DNA of 64,000 bases, from the NCBI GenBank assembly GCA_023663525.1, contig JAMPHF010000001.1:389512-453511 (forward strand), written 5' to 3'. The stretch comes from Bacteroides sp. (lineage in GTDB: Bacteria > Bacteroidota > Bacteroidia > Bacteroidales > Muribaculaceae). Positions 9,701 to 17,114 of the stretch are shown here, one piece after another (positions within the stretch are counted from its first letter, which is position 1; each line of letters opens with the position of its first letter). The position numbers were made by a program, and so were the translations under genes. The notes beneath the pieces were generated by a model, which saw only the letters and a list, made by a program, of their open reading frames with translations, was not told the DNA's origin and ran no database searches.

Positions 9701-10132
9701 ACGATATTTTATCAGCTCCCCGAACTGTCGGCAGGCAACCATACGGCGACCTTGAAAGTGTGGGACACGGGTGGCAACTCGTCATCGGCTTCTGTTGATT
9801 TCTTTGTCAACCCCGAGAGCGCGCCCAAGATATTCGATATATACTCCGATGCCAATCCGGCGACCACTGAGGCTAATTTCTACGTGAGCCACAACCGTCC
9901 GGATGCGACTTTGACTGTCAAGATTGAGATATTCGACTTCAACGGTGCGCTTGTGTGGACTTCGGAAACGCAAGGGCGTGCCGACATGTATGCCTCCGCT
10001 CCCGTCAAGTGGAATCTCACTTCCAAATCCGGCTCACGTGTGGGACGTGGCATCTATCTCTACCGCGCCACAATATCGTCCGGTGGAAAGACATCATCGC
10101 AGACCAAGCGTATAGCCGTCGCACCGATGTAA
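6755..10132 (+). CDS. porU: Type IX secretion system sortase PorU (C25 peptidase)
   Basis: A 1125-aa cell-surface cysteine peptidase that removes the C-terminal sorting signal of type IX cargo and attaches the cargo to the surface. The signal peptide is within the first ~25 residues. The gingipain-type catalytic dyad is visible: His632 in WSYIGHGA and Cys665 in YGATCTFG. The C-terminus carries a sorting-domain-like beta-sandwich, with NPATTEANFYVSH, FDFNGALVWTS and VGRGIYLYRATI. PorU itself keeps such a domain in known systems. PorV, its usual partner, is not adjacent; a convergent lrp gene follows. Its presence implies a type IX system elsewhere in the genome. Confidence 0.9.
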   Translation: MKTIIHHILILLTVVTTPFSMRAFSTDIYSPTSVLSSGRWIKVSVEESGVHFISTSALRSWGFTDPSKVRIFGYGGARIPDYMTRANYVDDLPVVKSEAVNGGIVFYAQGPGTWTHERNDIYNHSLNPYSTHGYYFISDSQPEADNKIITEGSEPTADAATTFIERIWHENELVSPAESGHQLVGEDFRYTTNRTFNFQLPGRVADTEVWMQCDFFAKSASAPLTINFTANGQNLPSVASDRVRMTSEWGDTCRIRKRFVPSGTSLALGIKINISAPVNLANLDRLTLTYTRELSLPSSGTLEFSSMSRSLRLGGVKSETRVWDVTDPVNPIAMPLTQDAGGNAGWTNDYTGQRTYAAWTSTSSLPSPRLVSLVSNQNLHAEPTPDMVIISPTELLEQSRRIAAIHSSAPRNLNVLVVSAEQVYNEFGSGSPDINALRRMLKMFYDRGNAAGAERTLKYVLLMGGANHDHRRLTSAVAGSASLTLPIWQTELCNSESYSYCSDDPIAFLEDNSGLRMASDRLSVAVGRIPARSVSAAKTYVDRFENYVNKPVQSEWRNRMLMFADEGNSGQHMEQTDTMEMAMRRNPTAPGFTFHKVFIDAYELRNGTSEEAKTKVSNLFNDGVIIWSYIGHGAINTLSGDGIFTPAFLNNLYLRHPFFFYGATCTFGALDGSAVSGMESLLMTDAGGAIGGFCAVRPVYIVRNGPLSNAFGTQMVTREADGNVQPIGEVFRKAKNSLSGDDNVRRYILFADPALRLAIPANTVRLTSINGVEVDGDAQPILPASSRSVVKGEVCDNTGNRIDSFNGWLSLSLYDAERSFTTHGRGTQGTPGKEVTFDEQGERLYTGRTLVTAGEFELVIPMPAEIADNFRPATMSMFAASDDGLEASGVCRDLYAYGVDENAIPDDVAPLIEYIYLNHSTFKPSDEVDASPMLIARVSDDVGLNMSSAGVGHQMTVRIDGDMNFTDVSSHFTPDSDGTPAGTIFYQLPELSAGNHTATLKVWDTGGNSSSASVDFFVNPESAPKIFDIYSDANPATTEANFYVSHNRPDATLTVKIEIFDFNGALVWTSETQGRADMYASAPVKWNLTSKSGSRVGRGIYLYRATISSGGKTSSQTKRIAVAPM

Positions 10133-10150
10133 AAAACATTTCCATGATTC

Positions 10151-10205
10151 ATAAAAGCAAACAGGTCACGCACAAACTGTTTGTGCGTGACCTGTTTGCT
10201 TTTAT
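10151..10205. terminator. Perfect 55-nt palindrome, bidirectional terminator
   Basis: Two 27-nt arms (from ATAAAAGCAAACAGG, ending CCTGTTTGCTTTTAT) flank one central base. The arms end in A- and T-runs on either strand. It sits 18 nt after the porU stop and 18 nt before the convergent lrp stop, as expected for a shared terminator. Confidence 0.85.
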
Positions 10206-10223
10206 AACGATTGAAACCGTGTG

Positions 10224-10688
10224 TCAGTCATCATAGATGACCGGGAGTACGCGGCTGATACTGTGGTCGAGGGATATGAGGGTCTCTGTCCCGACAACAC
10301 CGTTGATCATCTGTATCTTGTCGTTGAGAAGCTCCATCAGATGCTCGTTGTCGCGGGCAAAGAGCTTGATAAGCATGGAGTAAGGCCCCGTGGTGTAGTG
10401 ACATTCCACCACTTCAGGTATTTTCTCAAGTTCCGGCACCACCTCACGGTACATGGCACCACGTTCAAGGTTGACACCGATGTATGTACATGTGCGGAAT
10501 CCGAGCACTTTGGGGTCAACGAGATATCCTGAGCCGGTTATGACGTTAAGATCAATCATGCGCTGGATGCGCTGGTGGATGGCTGCACGCGAAACACCGC
10601 ATTCCTGAGCCACATCCTTTGAGGCTATGCGGGCGTTGCGCATGACGATTTCCAAAATTTTCCTGTCTAAATTATCAATCTTTTCCAT
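10224..10688 (-). CDS. Lrp/AsnC family transcriptional regulator
   Basis: A 154-aa regulator with an N-terminal winged helix-turn-helix (LDRKILEIVMRNARIASKDV and VSRAAIHQRIQRMIDLNVITG) and a C-terminal RAM ligand-binding domain (YIGVNLERG, VVECHYTTGPYSMLIKLFARD). Such proteins usually sense amino acids and act as octamers or dimers on DNA. The ATG at 10688 (MEKIDNLDRK) is preferred over the upstream in-frame start at 10709. A near-consensus promoter lies at 10819-10849, giving a leader of about 125 nt. It is a single-gene unit with PorU convergent. Target genes and ligand unknown. Confidence 0.9.
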   Translation of the reverse strand: MEKIDNLDRKILEIVMRNARIASKDVAQECGVSRAAIHQRIQRMIDLNVITGSGYLVDPKVLGFRTCTYIGVNLERGAMYREVVPELEKIPEVVECHYTTGPYSMLIKLFARDNEHLMELLNDKIQMINGVVGTETLISLDHSISRVLPVIYDD

Positions 10689-10818
10689 TGGTCCATATAT
10701 TCCTCGCACTCATGATGTTACTTGGGGATATGTATATGGCGTTAGCCATGTCTGCAAACCATACCGTTTGAGGTTCGACAAATCAATCCCGGAGTGCGAT
10801 ACTACGATAAATTCATGG

Positions 10819-10849
10819 CAAAAATACACATTTTTATGCGATTTTCAAA
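10819..10849 (-). promoter_or_regulatory. Promoter for the lrp-family gene
   Basis: On the minus strand TTTG (10846-10849), a 19-nt spacer and TATTTTTG (10819-10826) match the Bacteroidetes -33/-7 consensus. The predicted transcript start is near 10814. Confidence 0.6.
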
Positions 10850-10915
10850 CAAAATGTCAATAAAACGATTCAGAATACATGATATTGGAGGCAGATGCAG
10901 ACATATTTGACATGT

Positions 10916-12748
10916 CTACTTCATGGACTGCATCTCGACAAGGCGGGTATAGTAGCCGTTGAGAGCGAGCAGTTCCTCATGGGTGCCGCGTTCCACAATC
11001 TCGCCCTCATGAAGCACGCAGATGAGGTCGGCGTTCTTGATGGTTGAAAGCCTGTGGGCGATGACGATCGTGGTGCGGTCCTTCATCAGCCGTTCGAGGG
11101 CTTCCTGGACAGATTTCTCACTCTCGCTGTCGAGGGCTGAGGTAGCCTCGTCGAGTATGAGTATCGGTGGATTCTTGAGGATGGCGCGCGCTATCGAGAG
11201 GCGTTGACGCTGACCGCCGGAGAGACGGCAGCCTCGGTCACCGATGTTGGTGTCATAGCCTTGTTCTGTGGCCATGATGAACTCATGGGCGTTTGCGATC
11301 TTCGCAGCTTCGCGCACCTGCTCCATCGTGGCATTCTTCACACCGAATGATATATTGTTGAAAATCGAGTCATTGAACAGAATTGCCTCCTGATTGACAT
11401 TTCCCATGTAGCCTCGCAGGTCATGGACGCGGAGGTCCCGGACATCACATCCGTCCACCGTGATGCTACCCTTGTCAATGTCGTAGAAGCGCGGGAGGAG
11501 GTCGGCGAGTGTTGATTTTCCACTGCCGCTCTGCCCGACGAGTGCGACGGTGCTTCCGGCGGGGATGTCGAGATTAATTTTCTTCAGCACCGGGACATCG
11601 GGATCATAGCCGAAGGTCACGTCCTTGTAGCGGATGTGTCCCTGCAGTTTCTCAATCTCTTTCGGGTCTTCGGGGTCGGTGATCGGATTGGTGGCGGCAA
11701 TGATTGCATCGACGCGCTCCATTGCAGCAAGACCTTTCTGAATATTGTAGACGGCTTTTGAGAGGTCTTTGGCTGGATTTATGATACTGTAGAAAATCAC
11801 CATGTAGTAGATGAATTCCGGGGCAGTGAGGCTTGTCTTGCCCGAGAGGATCAGCATACCTCCGAAGCTCAGGACGATGGCGATGGTGAATGTGCCGAGA
11901 AGCTCGCTCATGGGGTGGGCGAGAGACTGGCGGCGTTGCACGGAGGCTGTGATGTTGAAGAATCGTTGATTGCCATTGCGGAAACGCTGGCGCACCTTGT
12001 CCTCGGCGTTGAAGGCCTTGATGATGCGCAGACCGCCGAGGGTCTCCTCGATGTAGCTCATGATTATGCCCCACTGCTGCTGTCCCTGGAGCGACTTGCG
12101 TTTCAACCGCTTGCCGACACGCCCCATGATCGACCCTGCTATCGGGAGAAGCACCAGCACGAACAGTGTCAACTGCCATGAAATTATGATCATGCCTGCG
12201 AGGCATACGATAATCATGACGGGGTTTTTGAACAGCATGTCGAGCGACGACATGATTGAGTTTTCGATTTCGGCGACATCGCCGGTCATACGGGCCATGA
12301 CATCGCCCTTGCGCTCGGACGTGAAGTAGGCGATGGGCAATGACACAATCTTGTCATACACGAAATTGCGTATGTCGCGGACAATGCCCGCGCGCATCGG
12401 GATGACGAAGTAGAGGCTCGCGTAGGTCGCTCCGGTCTTCAGTGCCGTCATCACGACGAGGAGTGCCGAGAGGATGATGAGCGTGGCCACGGGCCCTTGG
12501 GTCGAGATGCATTCCTGTGTCGCCCAATAGAAATTGTTGATGGCCACGTCTTTCAGCGAAGCAGACCCGACAGGCATGTATGTGTAGGCCATTTCCTTGA
12601 CTTTGAACAGCATCTCCAGGATCGGGATGATGAGGGCAAAGGAGAATAATGTCAGGAATGCCGCGAGGAAGTTGAAGAAGATATTGAGAAAGAGGTATTT
12701 CTTATAAGGTGGGACGAACCTCAGGAGAAGTTGATAAAATTCTTTCAT
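10916..12748 (-). CDS. ABC exporter, MsbA-like half transporter
   Basis: A 610-aa fused permease-ATPase half transporter that would act as a homodimer in the inner membrane. The N-terminal ~330 residues form a type IV ABC transmembrane domain with about six segments. The ATPase domain has Walker A GQSGSGKST, signature LSGGQRQRLSIARA, Walker B LILDEATSALD and the switch IAHRLSTI. Length and organisation match MsbA and multidrug exporters of Bacteroidales. Substrate is not determined by sequence; lipid A flipping is possible, since LPS-transport gene lptE lies in the next cluster, but drug export is equally plausible. Confidence 0.88.
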   Translation of the reverse strand: MKEFYQLLLRFVPPYKKYLFLNIFFNFLAAFLTLFSFALIIPILEMLFKVKEMAYTYMPVGSASLKDVAINNFYWATQECISTQGPVATLIILSALLVVMTALKTGATYASLYFVIPMRAGIVRDIRNFVYDKIVSLPIAYFTSERKGDVMARMTGDVAEIENSIMSSLDMLFKNPVMIIVCLAGMIIISWQLTLFVLVLLPIAGSIMGRVGKRLKRKSLQGQQQWGIIMSYIEETLGGLRIIKAFNAEDKVRQRFRNGNQRFFNITASVQRRQSLAHPMSELLGTFTIAIVLSFGGMLILSGKTSLTAPEFIYYMVIFYSIINPAKDLSKAVYNIQKGLAAMERVDAIIAATNPITDPEDPKEIEKLQGHIRYKDVTFGYDPDVPVLKKINLDIPAGSTVALVGQSGSGKSTLADLLPRFYDIDKGSITVDGCDVRDLRVHDLRGYMGNVNQEAILFNDSIFNNISFGVKNATMEQVREAAKIANAHEFIMATEQGYDTNIGDRGCRLSGGQRQRLSIARAILKNPPILILDEATSALDSESEKSVQEALERLMKDRTTIVIAHRLSTIKNADLICVLHEGEIVERGTHEELLALNGYYTRLVEMQSMK

Positions 12749-12807
12749 CTTTGAAGTCTGCTATGATTGGTGGAGATGACCGGGGCGAGGTGTGACAGCA
12801 AAAGCCT

Positions 12808-12860
12808 GCACCGACGTAATGACATTAATCAATGTGTCAGGGCAGGCTGTATGGGTTTGT
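12808..12860 (-). terminator. Weak stem-loop after secG
   Basis: AGCCTGC near 12810 pairs with GCAGGCT near 12848. A smaller TGACATT/AATGTGTCA stem lies inside. It follows the secG stop on the minus strand but has no clear T-run, so its role as a terminator is uncertain. Confidence 0.3.
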
Positions 12861-12894
12861 GAGATAAACTCCCGTGAAAGTTGTCAGTCGGATT

Positions 12895-13296
12895 TTATTC
12901 GGCAGGAGTTTCTGCTGCGGGAGTCTCAGTTGCGGGAGCTTCGGCTGCGGGAGCTGAAGTTTCGGCAGCGGGAGCTGCGACGGGGGTAGCTTCAGGAGCG
13001 GCAGTGTTGAAGTCGCCGGGGATCACCTGGTCGGTGGGAGTGGCAGTCACACGCGAGGATGTTGCGTTGATGGCCTTGGGCATGGAGAATGTTGCGAGGA
13101 TTGAAAGCACGCAGATTGCACCTGCAAGGCTCCATGTGAGCTTTTCGATGAAACTGTTGGTGCGACGAACGCCCATGATCTGGTTTGAACCGGCAAAAGA
13201 TGATGAAAGGCCACCGCCTTTGGACTTCTGAACGAGCACCACGCAGATGAGAAGCACTGCGCAGATGAGCGTCAGGATGATCAATACGATATACAT
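12895..13296 (-). CDS. secG: Preprotein translocase subunit SecG
   Basis: A 133-aa inner-membrane protein that supports SecYEG protein export. Two transmembrane segments are visible (VLIILTLICAVLLICVVLVQ and AGAICVLSILATF) around the conserved cytoplasmic loop KSKGGGLSSSFAGSNQIMGVRRT. An unusually long tail of about 45 residues, almost entirely Ala, Pro, Glu and Thr, follows the second helix; it is low-complexity and probably non-essential. The order lptE, TPR-like gene, secG is a common Bacteroidales arrangement. The gene follows a MITE-like repeat that separates it from its usual upstream partner. Confidence 0.92.
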   Translation of the reverse strand: MYIVLIILTLICAVLLICVVLVQKSKGGGLSSSFAGSNQIMGVRRTNSFIEKLTWSLAGAICVLSILATFSMPKAINATSSRVTATPTDQVIPGDFNTAAPEATPVAAPAAETSAPAAEAPATETPAAETPAE

Positions 13297-13323
13297 AGTT
13301 AATTTGATGGTTTATTTTGTTCG

Positions 13324-13489
13324 CTTAGTGACGATAAAAAATAACTTGGTAAAATTTTCGTATATGTTATTTTTGAAGATTTGCTTTTGAACAAGCGCGA
13401 GTTTAGCGTGCTAAATGACTGTTTGGAAAAAGTGAAGATTCAAAATAACATAGAAAAGTTTACCGAGTTATTTTTTTATCGTCACTTAG
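13324..13489. repeat. MITE-like inverted-repeat element (family C)
   Basis: Imperfect arms of about 60 nt: the left begins TTAGTGACGATAAAAAATAA and the right end is its near complement, with TTTTTTTATCGTCACTTAG at 13471-13489. The interior has another short palindrome TTTAGCGTGCTAAA. No transposase is encoded. The element fills the gap upstream of secG. Its right arm contains the last nine codons and the stop of the gene at 13460-14266. Confidence 0.75.
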
Positions 13490-14266
13490 GCTCGAATTAA
13501 GCATTAATTTACGCAGAAAACGCAATTGGTCTGCAAAGTAAACACTTTTTTTTGGATTATTCAAACTCAAACTGTGAATTATTTCAAAAGCCTTGTCGTA
13601 GCGGCGGCGACGGATGTAGATTTTTGCAAGACTTTCACTCAATGAGCTGTCGTCCGTTGTGCTTGTGACCGCTATGGGATGGTCGGTCGGGGTGGCGGGG
13701 GCGGCGTGACCGGCATCCTCTGCCCCGGCTTCGGCTGCTGCGGTTTCCGGCTGTGTCGCGTGGCCGCTTTCCGAGCGGTTTTTACGGATGAAGGCATTGA
13801 TGAGAGCATCCTGCGGGTCATCGTCGGCTGATGGCTCGGGCGGGAGGCTCTCCTCCTCCTCTTTCGAGAGGATTACGGAGTAGTCGGCGGTAGGGTTGAA
13901 GATGAGTCGTTCGAGCATTGCGTCCTCTTGTGGCGAGGAGTGACCGTAGGTGGCGAGGAAAGTGTCGATGACATTGTCGGTCGTCACCGGCTCTTTCTTT
14001 TCCGGTGGATAGAAGTTGAGCCAAGTGTCGCGTTCGCTGTCCGTGAGGGCGGCGAATGTTGCAGGGTCGGGCGCATTGAGCGCGATGTGGCCCAGTAGTC
14101 GGCTTCGTGTCTCCGCAGGCAGAGCTTTCCCCTCGCGCTGCATCAGCGTGAGGGCGGGGAGCGTGAAGAACGGATATTCTTTCATGAGCCGCTCCACGTC
14201 CGAGATGCCGACAGGTATGTCAGGGTCGGCAAGCGAGCGGAGATAATGGTTTAGTGCTTCGTCCAT
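13460..14266 (-). CDS. TPR-like protein of the lptE-secG cluster, C-terminus within a repeat
   Basis: A 268-aa cytoplasmic protein conserved in position between lptE and secG in Bacteroidales. The C-terminal part has a helical repeat pattern (SESLAKIYIRRRRYDKAFEIIHSL) resembling a tetratricopeptide unit. The middle is acidic and low-complexity (Ala/Glu/Pro-rich). The ATG at 14266 is chosen, 8 nt after the lptE stop; an upstream TTG at 14281 would overlap lptE. The final residues LSDDKKITR and the stop are encoded by the arm of the MITE-like element at 13324-13489, so the native end was probably replaced. Molecular function unknown. Confidence 0.75.
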   Translation of the reverse strand: MDEALNHYLRSLADPDIPVGISDVERLMKEYPFFTLPALTLMQREGKALPAETRSRLLGHIALNAPDPATFAALTDSERDTWLNFYPPEKKEPVTTDNVIDTFLATYGHSSPQEDAMLERLIFNPTADYSVILSKEEEESLPPEPSADDDPQDALINAFIRKNRSESGHATQPETAAAEAGAEDAGHAAPATPTDHPIAVTSTTDDSSLSESLAKIYIRRRRYDKAFEIIHSLSLNNPKKSVYFADQLRFLRKLMLNSSLSDDKKITR

Positions 14267-14274
14267 GACTTTAT

Positions 14275-14805
14275 TTACCAATCGCCGAGGGTGGCATTGA
14301 AAATCAGATCGACAAGTTCTTTTGAAATCTCGTTGCAGAGCTGGTCCTGCACATCGGTCAGCATTTCCGAGCTGTCAAAGTCGCGGTAGGCACTGAAGGT
14401 CTGGTCTATGTCCTTGCCCTCGGACTTGTTGTCGATATATCGGATTTTGACTTGGATTGTCAGTCGGGTGCGGGATGCGTAGGCATTCTCAGTCACCGCC
14501 TGGGGTGAAAGCGAGTAGCCGGTGATTTCGCCTTCGAGCTGGAGGTCGGCGTTGGGGGTGTCGATGGTGCGCAGGCGCGTGTTGCGTGAGATGTAGTCGA
14601 GCAGCTCGTTTTCAAACGTTTGCTGCAGAGGTGGATACACGAGTGCGGCGCGGATCGGGAAGTTGGAGACATAGATGGTCTTGTAGACCGTATAGTCGAT
14701 TGCCGCGCCATTGAGCTTATAGCTTATGCGACATCCGCTCACCCCGCAGAACATGAGCAGGATGAGGAGACAGCGGATGATGTATGAGTGATGGATTGCT
14801 TTCAT
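14275..14805 (-). CDS. lptE: LPS assembly lipoprotein LptE-like
   Basis: A 176-aa predicted lipoprotein that would plug the LptD barrel during LPS insertion in the outer membrane. The lipobox is GVSGC (Cys25). The following region matches the Bacteroidetes LptE pattern: YKLNGAAIDY, TIYVSNFPIRA, PLQQTFENELLDYISRNTRL and a GEITGYSLSPQAV strand. Clustering with the TPR-like gene and secG supports the call. A TAACTTTG box seven bases before the ATG, with TTTG 20 nt further upstream, suggests an almost leaderless transcript that diverges from the DUF4199 gene. Confidence 0.85.
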   Translation of the reverse strand: MKAIHHSYIIRCLLILLMFCGVSGCRISYKLNGAAIDYTVYKTIYVSNFPIRAALVYPPLQQTFENELLDYISRNTRLRTIDTPNADLQLEGEITGYSLSPQAVTENAYASRTRLTIQVKIRYIDNKSEGKDIDQTFSAYRDFDSSEMLTDVQDQLCNEISKELVDLIFNATLGDW

Positions 14806-14812
14806 GGAAGCA

Positions 14813-14859
14813 CAAAGTTACAACTTTCTTGAAAAAGTGCCAAAAAATACCTAACTTTG
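14813..14859. promoter_or_regulatory. Overlapping divergent promoters (lptE and DUF4199)
   Basis: Minus strand: TTTG at 14841-14844, a 20-nt spacer and TAACTTTG at 14813-14820. Plus strand: TTG at 14829-14831, a 20-nt spacer and TAACTTTG at 14852-14859. The two promoters interlock, so their use may be mutually exclusive. Confidence 0.6.
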
Positions 14860-14942
14860 CAAGTCGTGAGCGTTTTCAGAGTGTTTTCTCGTGGCGTTCA
14901 TGCCGGATAATGTCAAGAATCTCTAACCTCAAACCGACAGCA

Positions 14943-15497
14943 ATGACTGCATCGAATACAAATATAGTGACTTCGCCCTATCGCCGTGGAGCTGATGACG
15001 GCTTCATGTTCGGGCTCTATCTGACGCTGATGTTTTTCAGCGGCATTTTTGGCTTCGGCCTTTTGTCTTTCCTCATGATGGTGTGTGTCCCGACGGTCAT
15101 CTACTTCTTCATGCGCCGTTATGACCGCCAGCTTCAGGAGTGTGCCACCTTTCCCATGATGTGGATGCAGGGGGTGGTGATCTTTGTCTGCGGGATGTTG
15201 ATTGCAGGGACTTTCCTTGTGGTCTACATGAAGTGGATACAACCCGATTTCATCCTCAACCAGCTTGAGGCTGTCATTGAGGTCGGGGCGCAAAATCCCG
15301 GGACGGCATTGGAGGAGGTGGGCGAAGTGGCCGAGCAGATGATCAAGGCCAATTTCATACCGTCGGCCATGTCGATTGTCTCCGAGCTCATCATGCTTGC
15401 CATCGTGACCGGGTCGATCCTCTCGATAATCATCAGTTCGATCTTCGCGCTGCGCCACAAGACCGCGCGTCAGCGTCGCGACATCTCCCGCCAATAA
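14943..15497 (+). CDS. DUF4199 family membrane protein
   Basis: A 184-aa inner-membrane protein with about four hydrophobic segments (GLYLTLMFFSGIFGFGLLSF, MMVCVPTVIYFFM, a third near GVVIFVCGMLIAGTFLVVY, and a last one near LIMLAIVTGSILSIIISSI). This is the DUF4199 pattern common in Bacteroidetes. The start at 14943 (MTASNTNIV) is used because the promoter box at 14852-14859 lies inside the longer frame. It is followed after 58 nt by a GT2 glycosyltransferase, a conserved pairing in Bacteroidales. A role as partner of that enzyme in membrane or envelope glycosylation is an inference. Confidence 0.82.
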   Translation: MTASNTNIVTSPYRRGADDGFMFGLYLTLMFFSGIFGFGLLSFLMMVCVPTVIYFFMRRYDRQLQECATFPMMWMQGVVIFVCGMLIAGTFLVVYMKWIQPDFILNQLEAVIEVGAQNPGTALEEVGEVAEQMIKANFIPSAMSIVSELIMLAIVTGSILSIIISSIFALRHKTARQRRDISRQ

Positions 15498-15555
15498 AAC
15501 GGCTTCTTTAGATAAATGATATAACAACAAAACAACATATTCAAGGATTACAGCA

Positions 15556-16524
15556 ATGGACATATCAGTGGTCATACCCCTCTACAATGAGGCCGAATCG
15601 CTTCCCGAACTGACTGCGTGGATTGAGCGGGTCATGAAGGATCACGACTTCACGTATGAGGTGATTTTCGTTGATGACGGAAGTACCGACGACTCCTGGA
15701 AAGTGATCAGCCGTCTGTGTGAGAACAATCTCTCGCTCCACGGCATTTCGTTCAGGCGCAACTATGGCAAGTCACCTGCGCTCAACACCGGATTCAAGGC
15801 AGCCAAGGGCGATGTGATCATCACCATGGATGCCGACCTCCAGGACTCGCCCGATGAGATTCCCGAACTGTACCGCATGATCATGCGCGACGGCTATGAC
15901 CTCGTGTCCGGATGGAAACGCAAGCGTTACGATCCGCTGTCGAAGACGATCCCGACAAAACTGTTCAATGCCACTGCCCGCAAGGTCAGCGGGATCAAGA
16001 ATCTCCACGACTTCAACTGCGGACTTAAAGCCTACCGCAACGAGGTGGTGAAGCATATCGAGGTCTATGGCGACATGCACCGCTATATCCCTTATCTTGC
16101 CAAGAACGCCGGTTTCACCCGTATCGGTGAGAAGGTGGTCCAGCACCAGGCCCGCAAATATGGCACCACCAAGTTCGGGCTCGACCGCTTTGTCAACGGC
16201 TATCTCGACCTTGCCACGCTTTGGTTCATGGGTAAGTTCGGGGCAAAACCGATGCACTTCTTCGGTCTGCTCGGATCGCTGATGTTCATCATCGGCTTCA
16301 TCGCGGTGATGGTGGTGGGTTTCGGGAAGCTATGGGACATGGCTCACGGCAATCACTACATCCTCGTGACCGATTCGCCTTACTTCTATCTCTCGTTGAC
16401 CATGATGCTCCTCGGCACCATGCTCTTTCTCACCGGGTTCATCGGTGAGCTTGTGGTGCGCAACGCCCCCGAGCGCAATCATTATGAAATCAAAGAGGAA
16501 ATAGGTATTAAAAAAGAAATATAA
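15556..16524 (+). CDS. GT2 family glycosyltransferase (polyprenyl-phosphate type)
   Basis: A 322-aa membrane-anchored glycosyltransferase similar to dolichyl/undecaprenyl-phosphate sugar transferases. The GT-A domain shows VVIPLYNEAESLPEL, IFVDDGSTDDSW, the ITMDADLQDSPDEIPEL metal-binding region and NCGLKAYR. Two C-terminal transmembrane helices (around FFGLLGSLMFIIGFIAVMVV and FYLSLTMMLLGTMLFLTGFI) follow, as in GtrB/ArnC-like enzymes. It would load a sugar from a nucleotide donor onto undecaprenyl phosphate at the cytoplasmic face. The sugar is unknown. It is the second gene of a likely operon running to phoH. Confidence 0.9.
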   Translation: MDISVVIPLYNEAESLPELTAWIERVMKDHDFTYEVIFVDDGSTDDSWKVISRLCENNLSLHGISFRRNYGKSPALNTGFKAAKGDVIITMDADLQDSPDEIPELYRMIMRDGYDLVSGWKRKRYDPLSKTIPTKLFNATARKVSGIKNLHDFNCGLKAYRNEVVKHIEVYGDMHRYIPYLAKNAGFTRIGEKVVQHQARKYGTTKFGLDRFVNGYLDLATLWFMGKFGAKPMHFFGLLGSLMFIIGFIAVMVVGFGKLWDMAHGNHYILVTDSPYFYLSLTMMLLGTMLFLTGFIGELVVRNAPERNHYEIKEEIGIKKEI

Positions 16525-16548
16525 TCCGATATAGATCCGATACAGACA

Positions 16549-17085
16549 ATGAATTCAAACGCTTATCCGCAATTATACCGTCTCGCCGAGTTGCGTTATT
16601 CCTGCCGTTCGTACAGCGACCGCCGGGTTGAGCGCGATACCATTCTGACCATTCTCGATGTGGCGCGTCTCGCACCGTCGGCATGTAACCGTCAGCCCTG
16701 GATGTTTATTGTCGCTGACTCTGACGAACAGCGCGAGGCCATCCTCGGCAGCTATGACCGCGAGTGGGTGCGCACGGCTCCTGATTTCATCATAGCCTGC
16801 GGGCTGCATGACGAGGCGTGGCATCGTGCGAGCGACGGCAAGGACCATACGGATGTGGATGTGTCGATTGCCGTGGAGCATTTGTGCTTGGCGGCAACTT
16901 CGCTCGGTCTCGCCACGTGCTGGGTCTGCAATTTCGACACCGAAGCCATCCGCAAGGCGTTCGCTCTCCCCGACCACGTGGAGCCTGTCGCGATAATTCC
17001 GCTCGGCTATCCCGCCGAGCCCGGAAATGTCCCTGCAAAGAAACGCAAGGAACTCAGTGAGATCGTGAAGTGGGGAAAGTTTTAG
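16549..17085 (+). CDS. Nitroreductase family protein
   Basis: A 178-aa FMN-dependent oxidoreductase-like protein. The N-terminal RYSCRSYSDRRVERDTI and ARLAPSACNRQPW stretches form the family's FMN-binding signature. A later VDVSIAVEHLCLAATSLGLATCW and IIPLGYPAEPG complete the fold. Such enzymes reduce nitro groups, flavins or quinones with NAD(P)H; the natural substrate here is unknown. It lies 24 nt after the GT2 gene, so co-transcription is likely. Confidence 0.9.
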   Translation: MNSNAYPQLYRLAELRYSCRSYSDRRVERDTILTILDVARLAPSACNRQPWMFIVADSDEQREAILGSYDREWVRTAPDFIIACGLHDEAWHRASDGKDHTDVDVSIAVEHLCLAATSLGLATCWVCNFDTEAIRKAFALPDHVEPVAIIPLGYPAEPGNVPAKKRKELSEIVKWGKF

Positions 17086-17114
17086 AAGGTGTTTCATAAA
17101 TAAAGATTGGGAAT

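Noticed and set aside
13324-13489. Possible CRISPR or attachment site
   Set aside because: There is one inverted-repeat pair and no regular direct-repeat/spacer pattern or integrase.
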